The notes: generated from the letters alone by a model not told the origin. Counted from the stretch's first letter, positions 53,468 to 63,366 are shown. The stretch is 64,000 nucleotides of DNA from Bifidobacterium subtile (GCF_000741775.1 NZ_JGZR01000006.1:496001-560000); one strand, 5' to 3'. A program made the numbers and translations.

Positions 53468-54286
53468 ATGGCATGGAGTGCATGGGCTGCGGCATGGTGC
53501 GTCACGATGGCGATATGGTTGCTGATATACCGCTTCCACAGTGCGTGTGCGCGGTTGCCTGGCTTGGATCGCCGGCTGGGTCAGCGCAGTGGACAGCAGA
53601 GAACCGCGACCCGCATTGGTCTTGCCGCGGCTCTCGCTGCGATGCATGCGCGCGTGCGATCGGGAGGATCGCTGCGCCAGTCCCTGCAGCTGCCCGGGAT
53701 TCCGGCTGGGGCGGAGCCGGCTGGAGCGCCGTTGGACGGGCTGAGTGAGACAGCTGCTTCTCCTTTGGATTACGAGGAACTGCACCGGATGCTGCGCATG
53801 CGAGCTTTTGAAACAGAGTCGGATGCGCAAGTGGCCCGGACTGCTGCCGAATTGCATCTGGCATATCGCCTCAGCGAGCAGCTGGGGTGCGAGGCCGCTC
53901 GCTCCATACAAGCGGTTGCGCAGTCGCACCGGCGCTCACGAATGGTGCAGGAGTTGCGTGACAATGCCTTTGCGATGCCCCAGGCCACAGTAAAGCTGCT
54001 TTCGGCTCTCCCCTTCGTCACCTTGCTTCTGGGCGAGATAATCGGGGCCAATCCCATTGGCTTCCTATTCGGTTCGACAGGAGGCATGGCATGTCTGCTG
54101 ATCGGCGTGGTGTCGTATGCGGCGGGCGTGGCGTGGATACGTGCCATGCTGCGCTCATTCGTTCGGCCGCCGCGTACCCGGACTGCCCATGAACGGCCCG
54201 CCTATGAACAAACTTCGGAAGGGCCGTATGCAAGCAAGCTGTCGGAACGAACTGATGGCTTGCGTCGTCATTCCATGCAGTCGTGA
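53468..54286 (+). CDS. tadB: Tad pilus membrane protein TadB
   Basis: 272 residues from ATG 53468 (AAAGGAG upstream). An N-terminal membrane segment, a cytosolic type II secretion F-like domain (ALAAMHARVRSGGSLRQSLQLPGI, YRLSEQLGCEAARSIQAVAQSHRRSRMVQELRDNAFAMPQATVKLLSALPFVTLLLGEIIGANPIGFLFG), further membrane segments and a polar C-terminus. The sequence is divergent from proteobacterial TadB, but the position and F-domain support it. Confidence 0.87.
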   Translation: MAWSAWAAAWCVTMAIWLLIYRFHSACARLPGLDRRLGQRSGQQRTATRIGLAAALAAMHARVRSGGSLRQSLQLPGIPAGAEPAGAPLDGLSETAASPLDYEELHRMLRMRAFETESDAQVARTAAELHLAYRLSEQLGCEAARSIQAVAQSHRRSRMVQELRDNAFAMPQATVKLLSALPFVTLLLGEIIGANPIGFLFGSTGGMACLLIGVVSYAAGVAWIRAMLRSFVRPPRTRTAHERPAYEQTSEGPYASKLSERTDGLRRHSMQS

Positions 54287-54470
54287 CCATATCGCGTATC
54301 GCTCGGGATTGCGCGGCGCGGAAGCGGACACGGCGATGCCTCTTTACGGGGTGCTGTGCATGCTGCCTATTCATTGACGACATGAGCGTGCCCATTTACA
54401 CGGACGAAGCACGAGCACGAGTGCACGAGTGCAGCTTCGGGGCGCAGCTGAAATAGAAGGAGAATTGACC

Positions 54471-55028
54471 ATGATTCCAGCAATGCTGTCCGCGCTCTGC
54501 GCCGCGATATGCACAGGCCTGTGCGTAGCTCTCAGCCGTGCGCAGCCCGGCCGCGCTCTGCCGAATGCCCATCAAGGCGACGAAGAGGACATGCCGTTGC
54601 CGTCAGATACGTTGATTCTGTCGATGATCGCCGTGGCGATGCGGCGGGGGACGTCGTTGCCGCGTGCGCTCGACGCAGTGGGCGAGAACATCGGTCGCGG
54701 TTGCGGCGTTTTGCTGCTGGGCGTCGCCCGCCTGCTCAACGAAGGATATCCCTGGCATGACGCGTGGAGCCTCGCACTGTCTGATGAGGCGCATGGCGCG
54801 ACGATGGCGTTGGTGCACGATGCGCTCGCGGATTCGTGGGCCTATGGGTCGGCCCCCATGGAACGGCTTGAGGCCACCATCGCACAGGTGGACGAAAACG
54901 AACGCTCGCAGATCGAGCAGGGCGCTTCGCGCCTTTCGATCCGACTGCTCGTGCCAACAGGATTGTGTTTTCTGCCTGCGTTCCTGTTCATCGGCGTTAT
55001 CCCGGCGATAGCGTCTTTCGCCTCGTGA
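54471..55028 (+). CDS. tadC: Tad pilus membrane protein TadC
   Basis: 185 residues from ATG 54471 (AAGGAG upstream). A short F-domain: AVAMRRGTSLPRALDAVGENIGRGCGVLLLGVARLLNEGYPWHDAW, ERLEATIAQVDENERSQIEQGASRLSIRLLVPTGLCFLPAFLFIGVIPAIASF. Two terminal membrane segments. A 184-bp spacer separates it from tadB, longer than the rest of the operon. Confidence 0.87.
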   Translation: MIPAMLSALCAAICTGLCVALSRAQPGRALPNAHQGDEEDMPLPSDTLILSMIAVAMRRGTSLPRALDAVGENIGRGCGVLLLGVARLLNEGYPWHDAWSLALSDEAHGATMALVHDALADSWAYGSAPMERLEATIAQVDENERSQIEQGASRLSIRLLVPTGLCFLPAFLFIGVIPAIASFAS

Positions 55029-55076
55029 CCATTCAGTTGCCGCTTCCCCTCGCTCTGCTTGTCGTTGGGGACACGA

Positions 55077-55135
55077 TGTGGATAACTCGAATGCGACACG
55101 CCGGCAATGTGGACAAGCCCGAGCGTTCGACCACA
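55077..55135 (+). repeat. Tandem 28-bp-type elements before flp (copies 2 and 3)
   Basis: 55,108-55,135 (TGTGGACAAGCC...GTTCGACCACA) matches the tadZ element at 24 of 28 bases. The preceding stretch at 55,077 begins TGTGGATAACTCGAATGCG and is a diverged copy. Confidence 0.7.
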
Positions 55136-55249
55136 TGACCCGGAACCGCGGGACTCTCCGTACATCGGCGGGCACACTGGAATTACCGGCGCAACCAGTC
55201 GGACAACAATGAAGAGATTCAGACAACAATGAAGAGGTAAGGAACGATC

Positions 55250-55534
55250 ATGAATACGCAAACCCCCATTAGCGTCGATGGCCAGGCTGGCATTTTCCGA
55301 TATGCCAGAGGCCGGGTGAGTGGACTGATGAACAATATGAAACGAGAAATATGCCTGCTTGACGCCAAAGTGCGGACGATGGACGGCGCAGCGGACGAGG
55401 GAGCGGCCACAGCCGAGTATGCGGTGGTGCTGGTGGCCGCGACTGGATTCGCTACATTGCTGGTGGCATTGCTCAAGTCGGATGTCACGAGGACCTTGCT
55501 GAGCAACATCGTGAAAAAGTCATTGAGCGTGTGA
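55250..55534 (+). CDS. flp: Flp-type type IVb prepilin
   Basis: 94 residues. Unusually long leader of 51 residues, then the prepilin cleavage motif EG-AATAEYAVVLVAATGFATLLVALL; Glu5 and Tyr6 of the mature protein are the type IVb hallmark. The mature pilin is about 43 residues. GTAAGG-type site precedes ATG 55250. It has its own upstream regulatory elements and overlaps the next gene at ATGA. Confidence 0.9.
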   Translation: MNTQTPISVDGQAGIFRYARGRVSGLMNNMKREICLLDAKVRTMDGAADEGAATAEYAVVLVAATGFATLLVALLKSDVTRTLLSNIVKKSLSV

Positions 55535-55941
55535 TGAATGCGATGATCCGGACATCGTCACGCAAGCAAGGAGCGCGTATCTGGTCGTATGTCGGCAAGC
55601 ATGTCGGGAAACCATGCGACCAGGGCGCCGTCACCGCAGAGTTCGCGGTGGTGCTTCCGGCAGTCATCGTCATGGCGGTTGTGCTCATGTCGCTTGCCCG
55701 GGCCGTGATTGTGTCGATGGATTGCCAGGATACGGCAGCTTCGATTGCCAGGGAACTTGTCGTCACCGGTGGCGAGGCCGATGCCGCAGCTCTTGCGCGG
55801 GCAATGGGATCTGACGCTTCGGTGTCGGTGACGCGCGGCGGAGGAACCTATGCAGTGAGGGTGCAATGCCCGGTGCTGCCTGATCCGCTCGGAGTCATGC
55901 CGACTCGCGTCCACGCGACATCGACGGGTGTAGCACAATGA
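55531..55941 (+). CDS. tadE: TadE-like pseudopilin
   Basis: 136 residues. Leader of about 32 residues, then G-AVTAEFAVVLPAVIVMAVVLMSLARAVIVSMDCQDTAASIARE: a prepilin-peptidase-type site and one hydrophobic helix, followed by an extracytoplasmic domain. Overlaps flp by 4 bp. Minor pseudopilin of Tad pili. Confidence 0.88.
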   Translation: MMNAMIRTSSRKQGARIWSYVGKHVGKPCDQGAVTAEFAVVLPAVIVMAVVLMSLARAVIVSMDCQDTAASIARELVVTGGEADAAALARAMGSDASVSVTRGGGTYAVRVQCPVLPDPLGVMPTRVHATSTGVAQ

Positions 55942-56318
55942 CTTATGCGAGAAGACTTGTCTGCCGTCGGCTGTGCAGGAGCGACCAAGGCTCCGGGACG
56001 ATGGCGGGAGTGGCCTTGGTCGCAGCTGCGGCCGTGCTGCTGTCTGTTTTGGCGATGGCAGGCAATGTGTTCATCTGTCGCTCGAAAGCCATATCCGCTG
56101 CGGATCTCGCCGCGGTCTCCGCTGCAACGGTGCTATGGGAGGGAGCCGCAGACCCTTGCGCCGCCGCGCAAACGGTCGCTCGCTCCCACAAGGGGAAGCT
56201 GGAATCATGCAGGATCGATGGAGACATCGTGACAGCCGGCGTCTCGGTTCGCACCTCGGTGCCGTTGATTCCTCAGGTGACCAGTTCGGCGCGCGCCGGG
56301 CCGATCGAATGCTCTTAG
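55938..56318 (+). CDS. tadF: TadF/TadE-like minor pseudopilin
   Basis: 126 residues. Sequence DQGSGTMAGVALVAAAAVLLSVLAMAGNVFICRSKAISAADLAAVSAATVLWEG matches the actinobacterial 'helicase/secretion neighbourhood TadE-like' family. Overlaps tadE by 4 bp. Last gene of the pilus operon; no prepilin peptidase gene is in the window. Confidence 0.85.
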   Translation: MTYARRLVCRRLCRSDQGSGTMAGVALVAAAAVLLSVLAMAGNVFICRSKAISAADLAAVSAATVLWEGAADPCAAAQTVARSHKGKLESCRIDGDIVTAGVSVRTSVPLIPQVTSSARAGPIECS

Positions 56319-56477
56319 GCGATTTTCGTGCGGCGTGCCGCAGTCATCGGATGATCGAACGGCCCATGTTGGCAAGCGGCCGGACTGCGGGATGGCGTAT
56401 GGCCCGGACTGTGAAATATGCCGCAAAGCCTTGGAAAACGTTGCTGCAGGCAACGGTTTTTCGTTATCGTTGCCTCT

Positions 56478-57614
56478 GTGAGTATTGCGAGAGCGGTTGT
56501 GGCGATGGCGGGAAATCCTGCCGCGAACAACGGGAACGGCGCTAAGGCCAACAGACTGGTGTTCGATCTCCTGAAGCAGGAGGGAGAGCGGCACGGCTTC
56601 GACGTCGTCGACCTGACCGGTCGCGATTATGATGATTCGCTGGCGAGGATACGGGAGCGGCTTAGCGACATCGATGACCTTGTCGTAGTCGGCGGTGACG
56701 GCATGGTCGCCCTCGCGGTGAATGCGCTCGCCGGAGCCGCAACGCCTTTGGGAATCGTCGCTATGGGTTCGGGCAACGATTTCGCACGCGGGCTGGGACT
56801 GCCGGTGAATCGTGCGCGGGATGCGGTTCACGGGATTGCTGGCGCGATCGTCAACGGCACGCATCGGGATGTGGATGCGGGCGTGATCTCGGCGCCTGCC
56901 GCAACGTCTCCTGCTGCAGCAGCGTCCCCTGCAACAGAGTCCAAGCCTTTCGCTGCGGCGGAAGGCGGCGTCCGACGGCAGCACCGGGATGATTTCGATG
57001 ATGGGACGGCCCAGCGGGCTACGTGCGGTGGCATGCCCGGCATGACCGAGCGGCTGTTCGCAGGAATGCTGTCCTGCGGGCTGGATGCAAGCATCAACGA
57101 TCGTGCGAATCGTTCAACGCTGCCGTATGGAACGCTGCGCTACTTCGTCGCGGTGCTCAGGGAGGTCATGCATATACGACCATATGGATACCATGTGCGG
57201 GCGATTCTGGAAGATGGAAGCGTGGATGAGCGCACTATTGCCAGCCCCCTGCTGACCGTAGCCAACTCGCGTTATGTTGGCGGCGGCATCGAGCTGTCGC
57301 CGAATTCGCTGCTCGACGATGGCCTGCTCGACCTGATCTGGCTGAACCGGGTTCCCACCTTCCTGCAAATTGTGCGTGCGATAGCGAATGCGTATAACGG
57401 GGGGCTGCTCGGCACTGGATTGTTTGATTGGCAGCGAGTGCGCAGCATAGAGATCGAGCAATCGCCTGAGGGCGAAACGCCGCCGGCGCTGATGGCCGAT
57501 GGCGAATATGTCGGAAGGCTGCCGGTGTCCGTCGCGGTCAGCAGTCGGTCGATGCGGCTGCTGGTGCCGCCCGCCGTGCTCAGACAAGATGCGTGCCCGC
57601 GCGGCCTGGCATAG
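56478..57614 (+). CDS. Diacylglycerol/lipid kinase family protein
   Basis: 378 residues from GTG 56478 (VSIARAVVAMAGNPAANNG). Catalytic-domain motifs: GNPAANNGNG (phosphate loop), VVVGGDGMVALAVNALA (GGDG(T) with Met) and GSGNDFARGLGLP. A poly-Ala/Ser insert of about 50 residues sits in the middle (nt 56,890-57,040). The C-terminal lipid domain includes VGGGIELSPNSLLDDGLLDL and LMADGEYVGRLPV. It phosphorylates diacylglycerol or a related lipid. The upstream in-frame ATG at 56418 overlaps no clear site. Confidence 0.9.
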   Translation: MSIARAVVAMAGNPAANNGNGAKANRLVFDLLKQEGERHGFDVVDLTGRDYDDSLARIRERLSDIDDLVVVGGDGMVALAVNALAGAATPLGIVAMGSGNDFARGLGLPVNRARDAVHGIAGAIVNGTHRDVDAGVISAPAATSPAAAASPATESKPFAAAEGGVRRQHRDDFDDGTAQRATCGGMPGMTERLFAGMLSCGLDASINDRANRSTLPYGTLRYFVAVLREVMHIRPYGYHVRAILEDGSVDERTIASPLLTVANSRYVGGGIELSPNSLLDDGLLDLIWLNRVPTFLQIVRAIANAYNGGLLGTGLFDWQRVRSIEIEQSPEGETPPALMADGEYVGRLPVSVAVSSRSMRLLVPPAVLRQDACPRGLA

Positions 57615-57831
57615 ATCAGGTCTGCCGCATTCATACTAGGCTTGCCGCGCATAGATAGTCGGGTGCAGGTAGGTTAGGAGGCATGGACTGCCCCCGCGGT
57701 GATCGCGGAGAAATGCAGACAATGCGACGATAAGGCAACAGCCAGGCGCGAGCGGAGAACGAGCGTGGCGGCGGATCGTAATCTGTTAGGGCGAATGAAA
57801 AGCAAGTGCGAGCGTGCGTGAGGGAGCAGAT

Positions 57832-60800
57832 ATGGCGTTGGCGTTATACCGCAGGTACAGGCCGGACACTTTTGACGGGGTGATCGGCCAGACGCAGGTC
57901 ACAGTGCCATTGTCACGTGCGCTTGACGAAGGCAAGCTGACCCATGCCTATCTGTTCTCGGGGCCGCGCGGATGCGGCAAGACGAGTTCGGCCCGTATTC
58001 TTGCGCGCTGCATCAACTGCGAGAAAGGTCCGACCTCGCATCCATGCGGCGAATGCGAGAGCTGCAAGGACTTGGCGACCGGAGGGCCGGGGTCGATCGA
58101 CGTCGTGGAGATCGACGCGGCCAGCCATAACGGCGTCGATGACGCGCGCGAGCTGCGTGAACGCGCTACCTTCGCCCCTGCCCGCGATCGCTATAAGATC
58201 TTCATCCTCGACGAGGCCCATATGGTGACGCAGCAGGGATTCAACGCCCTGCTCAAAATCGTGGAGGAGCCGCCGGAGCATGTGATGTTCATCTTCGCGA
58301 CCACCGAGCCGGAGAAAGTGATCGGCACGATTCGCTCTCGCACCCATCACTATCCCTTCCGCCTCGTTCCGACTGAAATCATGGGGCCGTACCTGCAGGA
58401 TATCTGCGAGAAAGAGCACATCGGGACCGAACCAGGAGTGCTGAAGCTCGCGATGCGGTCCGGGGGCGGCTCGATGCGCGACACCCTTTCCGTGCTGGAT
58501 CAGCTGATGGTCGGCTCGGTGGATGGCGTCATAACCCACGATTCGGCCGTCGCGCTGCTGGGCTTTACGCCGGATGCGCTGATCGGCGAGGCAATCGACG
58601 CCGTCATCGAGCGTGATGGCGAGAAACTATACGGGGTAGTACAGAAGGTCGTGGTCGGCGGATTCGATCCGCGTCGTTTCGTGGAGGATCTGCTGTCCCG
58701 CGTGCGCGATCTGCTCGTGCTGACTTTGGGTGGCGAACGCGCGGAAAGCGTGCTTGGCGACGACTCCGCAGCCGAGGATATGGACCATCTGCACCGCCAG
58801 GCCGCGGCGCTTGGTCTCGGCTCACTCAGCGCCATGGCCGAAACCATTAACGCCGCCTTGAGTGCCATGGCCGGCGCCGTGTCGCCGCGCATGCGGCTGG
58901 AATTGCTGGCGGCGCGGCTGCTGGCAGGCCGCGACCCCGAAACCGCGGTCATGGCGGCGCAGCAGGACTCTACTGCGAATATGGCAGGCATTGCGAGCGG
59001 TCAGTCTGCAGGCGGCGCAGCGCAATCGGCGAGCCGAGGCGGTTTTGCAGGTTCGAACCGGCGCTCGGCGCAACGTTCGTCTAGTGGCGCGGCTCCCGCG
59101 ACCGCTCCCGCTCTGGCTGACCAAGTGAATAACGCTCCTGCCGCTGCGGGAACGGCTGCTGAAGCGCAATCTGCCGACAGCGCGAATGCAATGGCATCGA
59201 ATCCTGGAGAGCGGTCCGGCTCGATGCCGGTTGCCGAGGCGCAACCCACTTCGCATACCGGCCGTAACGCGCCGAATGGGCGCAACCCTGTTGCGGCTGG
59301 CGATGAGGCTGAGGCTGAAGCCGCGTCGTTTGCTCAGACGCCGAACACCGGTCTCTCCACGACTGGTCCTTCGACGGCCAATCCTTCTCCTTCCCCGGCG
59401 CTGGCAACGCCGTCCGCCGGCCCGACTGCTGCTTCGGCGAATGAAGCAACGCGGAATGCGCCACAGCATGCCGCCGTTGCCGACCAGACCGCGACGGCGG
59501 TGCAGGAGGACCGCCGCAGCGTCGATGAGCGTTGGGACGCCGCCATTGCCGCGTTGCCGTCCGATGTTCGCGAATACGTCACGCGGGACAAGGTCGTACG
59601 CGTCGCGCTGGCCTCGAATCGTGCGGGCAAGCAACGCATATCGATGACCTTCGACTGCCCGCTGAGCCAGCACGCCTTCGCGCTGGCCGTTTCCTCCGAC
59701 GAAGCGCATCGCGGGCATAAAGCGTCGAAGGTCGTGCTCGCGGCTGTGCGTGAGGTTTTCGGCGCGAACACGATGATCGCGCCGACGCCGGTCGCTGCCA
59801 ACGGCGAGCAGGTCGAGCCGACCGCGCGCATGAGCGGCGAACGGCTCGCCCAGGTCAAGCAGCAGATCGCTCTGTCCAAGGCCGGTCTGGCTGCCGCCGG
59901 ACTCGCCGTCCATGTCGGCGCTCATATGCCGACGCAGCCCAAGGAGCACCGGACGGGCGCCACGGATGGGCAGCAGAACGCCGATGACCCGGTTCATCGG
60001 GGCGGGAGGGAAGTCCCGGGCGAAATAGACGACAGGGGAAATCTCGGCAATCAGGGCGAGTCCGGCACCCGCGGCGACCATGGCAGCCAGAACGAGCCAA
60101 ATAACTGGGAAAGGCCCGACAAGCAGCAGCAACCCGGAGCTCAGGAGCGGCCCAGCAATCGAAGCGATTCCGCTCAAGAATCTCGCAACGCGGCATACGG
60201 CACGCCAGACGACGGCATCATTCACGAGCCTGCCCATGCCGGCGCCAGCGCAGACCCATGGGCGCAGCCAGCGCAGGAGCCAGACGCCGCATCCGTTGCG
60301 GCATTTGCCGATACCGCAGACGCAGCCATAGCCGACCCGGCGGCCGCTGCGCATGAGCAAACCGCTCCGCAGCCGCCGACCGAGTACGACGAAGACCCTT
60401 GGGCGGTTTCGCCTGAGAGGCGAGGGCCCCAGAAAATTCAAGGTGATCGGAAGCTGCAAACGCAGTCGTCCGAGCAGAACGCGAGGCATGACCCCGCTGC
60501 CGTGGGCGGCACGGAGCAGAGTAGCGCAGAACAGGGCAGCGCATCTCAGACAGGTGCAGATACCGCGAAACCCAAGGAAGCCCGGCATCACAAGCAGGTT
60601 TCCGTTCCCGATACAAGCGATGGCGTCGACCCTTGGGCGATGCCATCCGCCCCGGCGGCCAACGGCTCGACCAGCGTCATGTCCCGCGATGCGAGCGGGG
60701 ATTCGGCGGGGAATCAGAGCAGGAACCCACCTGGGGAGGCGGCCGGAAACCTGTATGACGGCGCCGATTATGCCGGGGAGGACTCCGATCGTTTCGCTGG

Positions 60801-61173
60801 CAATACCACCGCCAGTGCCGCTGGCGATTCCTACGACGACTCCGATCCATGGGCGGCGTCGCAGAACTCCATACAGCGCAACCCCATACGGCCCAACCTC
60901 ACACGGCCCAACCTCACGTCGCGCAATCCCATGCCCGCAGGCGCTCCGACGCGCTCCGACGCGCAAGAGGCGCCCGGGCGTGAGCAGGTCGCTCCGGAAG
61001 AGGACGAGTATTCGCTGAACGACGAGTCGCTCGGCTCGGCGACGGCGCTGGATTTGGACGAGCTCGCACGACTTTTCGAGGTGAAAAGCGTCGAGGACTT
61101 TGCCGCCGACGACCCGCGCAACCCGAAGAACATCCAACCGCCCAACAAGTCCGGCAAGCATCAGGAAGGCTGA
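57832..61173 (+). CDS. dnaX: DNA polymerase III subunit gamma/tau
   Basis: 1113 residues from ATG 57832 (AGGGAGC upstream). Residues 1-370 form the clamp-loader ATPase: ALYRRYRPDTFDG, Walker A SGPRGCGKTSSARIL, zinc ribbon CINCEKGPTSHPCGECESC, LDEAHMV, FIFATTEPEKV. Then an Ala-rich linker, a second conserved block (DERWDAAIAALPSDVREYVTRDKVVRVALAS... about residues 560-690) and a very long acidic C-terminus containing four copies of DPWA (about residues 807, 855, 932, 1004). The protein is longer than most family members. recR follows after 9 bp. Confidence 0.95.
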   Translation: MALALYRRYRPDTFDGVIGQTQVTVPLSRALDEGKLTHAYLFSGPRGCGKTSSARILARCINCEKGPTSHPCGECESCKDLATGGPGSIDVVEIDAASHNGVDDARELRERATFAPARDRYKIFILDEAHMVTQQGFNALLKIVEEPPEHVMFIFATTEPEKVIGTIRSRTHHYPFRLVPTEIMGPYLQDICEKEHIGTEPGVLKLAMRSGGGSMRDTLSVLDQLMVGSVDGVITHDSAVALLGFTPDALIGEAIDAVIERDGEKLYGVVQKVVVGGFDPRRFVEDLLSRVRDLLVLTLGGERAESVLGDDSAAEDMDHLHRQAAALGLGSLSAMAETINAALSAMAGAVSPRMRLELLAARLLAGRDPETAVMAAQQDSTANMAGIASGQSAGGAAQSASRGGFAGSNRRSAQRSSSGAAPATAPALADQVNNAPAAAGTAAEAQSADSANAMASNPGERSGSMPVAEAQPTSHTGRNAPNGRNPVAAGDEAEAEAASFAQTPNTGLSTTGPSTANPSPSPALATPSAGPTAASANEATRNAPQHAAVADQTATAVQEDRRSVDERWDAAIAALPSDVREYVTRDKVVRVALASNRAGKQRISMTFDCPLSQHAFALAVSSDEAHRGHKASKVVLAAVREVFGANTMIAPTPVAANGEQVEPTARMSGERLAQVKQQIALSKAGLAAAGLAVHVGAHMPTQPKEHRTGATDGQQNADDPVHRGGREVPGEIDDRGNLGNQGESGTRGDHGSQNEPNNWERPDKQQQPGAQERPSNRSDSAQESRNAAYGTPDDGIIHEPAHAGASADPWAQPAQEPDAASVAAFADTADAAIADPAAAAHEQTAPQPPTEYDEDPWAVSPERRGPQKIQGDRKLQTQSSEQNARHDPAAVGGTEQSSAEQGSASQTGADTAKPKEARHHKQVSVPDTSDGVDPWAMPSAPAANGSTSVMSRDASGDSAGNQSRNPPGEAAGNLYDGADYAGEDSDRFAGNTTASAAGDSYDDSDPWAASQNSIQRNPIRPNLTRPNLTSRNPMPAGAPTRSDAQEAPGREQVAPEEDEYSLNDESLGSATALDLDELARLFEVKSVEDFAADDPRNPKNIQPPNKSGKHQEG

Positions 61174-61182
61174 CGAAAACCC

Positions 61183-61785
61183 ATGGCATTGGCTTACGAT
61201 GGCGCGATACAGCGCTTGATCGACGCGTTCTCGCATCTGCCCGGCATCGGGCCCAAGGGTGCGCAACGCATCGCCTTTTATCTGCTCTCCGCGAGCGAGG
61301 AAGAGAGCCGCGACCTCGCCGAGGCGATCAGCGAAGTCAAAGAGAAGATACGGTTCTGCGACATCTGCGGCAATGTGTGCGAGACGAGCCCATGCCCGAT
61401 ATGCGCTGACCCGCGACGCGACCACAGCCTCATCTGCGTGGTAGAGGAGCCCAAGGACGTCATGAGCATCGAGCGCACGCGGGAGTATCGCGGGACCTAC
61501 CATGTGCTGGGCGGGGCCATCAACCCCATGGCCAACGTGGGGACGAACGACCTGAATATCCCCAAGCTGCTCGACCGGCTCAAAACCGACGAAGTCAAGG
61601 AGATCATTTTGGCGCTCGACCCCAACATCGAAGGCGAGGCCACCACAACCTACCTCAGCCGGCTGCTATCTCCGCTGGGCATCCTGGTGACCCGGCTCGC
61701 CAGCGGTCTGCCTGTCGGCAGCGACCTCGAATATGCCGACGAGATCACGCTCGGCCGTGCGCTCGCCGGCCGGCGCGAGGCGTAA
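61183..61785 (+). CDS. recR: Recombination mediator RecR
   Basis: 200 residues from ATG 61183 (AGGAAGG upstream). Helix-hairpin-helix [18 protein letters not shown], Cys4 zinc finger [24 protein letters not shown] domain [35 protein letters not shown], and the terminal [11 protein letters not shown]. Works with RecF/RecO in gap repair. dnaX-recR is a common operon. Confidence 0.97.
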   Translation: MALAYDGAIQRLIDAFSHLPGIGPKGAQRIAFYLLSASEEESRDLAEAISEVKEKIRFCDICGNVCETSPCPICADPRRDHSLICVVEEPKDVMSIERTREYRGTYHVLGGAINPMANVGTNDLNIPKLLDRLKTDEVKEIILALDPNIEGEATTTYLSRLLSPLGILVTRLASGLPVGSDLEYADEITLGRALAGRREA

Positions 61786-61905
61786 AGCAGCATGTGCAGG
61801 ACGCATATTGGTCGATGCGGGGCATGAACGGCGTGTTCGCGGGTATAATCGCCCCGTTTGCGTAGAATAAACGCAGCGAATCGACGAAACAAGGATTGGA
61901 CAGTC

Positions 61906-62670
61906 GTGGCTCTTATCGTGCAGAAATACGGCGGCTCATCGGTCGCCGACACCGATTCGATCAAGCGCGTCGCCAAGCGCATCGTCGAAACGAAGCGGGC
62001 GGGCAATGACGTGGCGGTTGTGGTCTCCGCAATGGGGGATACCACCGACGACCTCATCGACCAGGCGTTGAGCATTGATTCGAATCCTCCGGCGCGTGAG
62101 ATGGACATGCTCATGACGGCTGGCGAGCGTATTTCGATGAGTCTGCTGGCGATGGCCATTCACGCCGAAGGCTCGCAGGCGCGTTCCTTCACGGGCTCCC
62201 AAGCGGGCTTCATGACCGATGCGCAGTTCGGCACGGCGCATATCAAGTCCGTGCGTCCGGCCCGCGTGCGCAAGGCGATGGAAGAGGGCTGCGTGGCTAT
62301 CGCGGCAGGTTTCCAAGGCGTCAGCGAGATCGGCGATGCGACGACGCTGGGTCGGGGCGGCTCCGATACTTCGGCTGTGGCGTTGGCGGTGGCGCTTGGC
62401 GCCGATGTGTGCGAGATATACACCGACGTCGATGGCGTGTTCACCGCGGATCCGCGCATCGTGCCCACGGCGCGGCGCATACCTGCGATCGACTACGAAT
62501 CGATTCTGGAAATGACCTCCTGCGGGGCGAAGGTGCTGGCGCTGCGTTGCGTCGAATACGCGCAGCGCTTCGGCATGCCTCTGCACGTGCGCAGCTCCTT
62601 CTCGCACCGCAGCGGCACCGTGATCGTGCCGGACGGCGTCGACCCGCGCAGCCTGCCGAATCTGGCGTGA
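61906..62670 (+). CDS. lysC: Aspartokinase, catalytic subunit
   Basis: 254 residues from GTG 61906 (AAGGATTGGA upstream). [103 protein letters not shown]. The protein ends after the kinase domain at [18 protein letters not shown]; standard aspartokinases continue into two ACT domains. It catalyses the first step of lysine/threonine/methionine synthesis. The ACT region is a separate gene 129 bp downstream. Confidence 0.95.
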   Translation: MALIVQKYGGSSVADTDSIKRVAKRIVETKRAGNDVAVVVSAMGDTTDDLIDQALSIDSNPPAREMDMLMTAGERISMSLLAMAIHAEGSQARSFTGSQAGFMTDAQFGTAHIKSVRPARVRKAMEEGCVAIAAGFQGVSEIGDATTLGRGGSDTSAVALAVALGADVCEIYTDVDGVFTADPRIVPTARRIPAIDYESILEMTSCGAKVLALRCVEYAQRFGMPLHVRSSFSHRSGTVIVPDGVDPRSLPNLA

Positions 62671-62799
62671 ATGCGGGCAGGGCTGCGGCCCGTGCGATTT
62701 TCCAGATGATCGCGCGGCAATGAATTTTCATGACAATCCATCAGCTAACCAAACTCAGCTAACTAAACATGGCATGCTTCGAACCGAGAAGGCAGGATT

Positions 62800-63366
62800 A
62801 TGACCAATAACATGAACGTCTCGATGGGAGAACTCTTCCCCGACCTCGACCCCGAGGCACCGGTGATCTCCGGCGTGGCGCATGACCGCAGCGAGTCCTT
62901 GGTGACCGTGCGCGCCATGCCTGATGAGCCGGGCATGGCGGCACGCGTCTTCAGCACGCTTGCCGAAGCCGGCGTGAACATCGACATGATCGTGCAGGCC
63001 AGCGCCTCGACTGGGACGGCGGACATCTCGTTCACCGTGCCCGGCGCTGCCGCCAAGCATGTGCAGGAGGTGCTGGAAGACAAGCACGATGAGCTTGCCT
63101 ACCAGTCTTTCGACGTGAACTCCTCCGTCGGCAAAGTGGCAGTCGTAGGCGTGGGCATGAAAACGCATTCCGGCCTCGCCGCGAAGTTCTTCAACGCGCT
63201 CAGCGAGCACGATATCAACGTGATGATGATCTCGACCTCCGAGATCCGCATCGCCGCGCTGGTGCCGCTCGATGATCTGGACGAGGCGGTCAAGGCGCTG
63301 CACACGGCTTATGGATTGGATGCCGACCACGTGGAAGCCGTGGTATACGGCGGCACCGGTCGCTGA
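62800..63366 (+). CDS. ACT-domain protein, aspartokinase regulatory partner
   Basis: 188 residues from ATG 62800. Two ACT domains: ISGVAHDRSESLVTVRAMPDEPGMAARVFSTLAEAGVNIDMIVQ and VAVVGVGMKTHSGLAAKFFNALSEHDINVMMISTSEIRIAALV. These match the C-terminal half of actinobacterial aspartokinase. Those bacteria usually make a beta subunit from an internal start in lysC; here it is an independent gene. It should confer lysine/threonine feedback control. asd follows. Confidence 0.92.
   Translation: MTNNMNVSMGELFPDLDPEAPVISGVAHDRSESLVTVRAMPDEPGMAARVFSTLAEAGVNIDMIVQASASTGTADISFTVPGAAAKHVQEVLEDKHDELAYQSFDVNSSVGKVAVVGVGMKTHSGLAAKFFNALSEHDINVMMISTSEIRIAALVPLDDLDEAVKALHTAYGLDADHVEAVVYGGTGR

Noticed and set aside
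57615-57831. Possible SRP (4.5S) RNA before dnaX, as found in some Firmicutes
   Set aside because: The conserved GGAA-tetraloop helix sequence of SRP RNA is absent.
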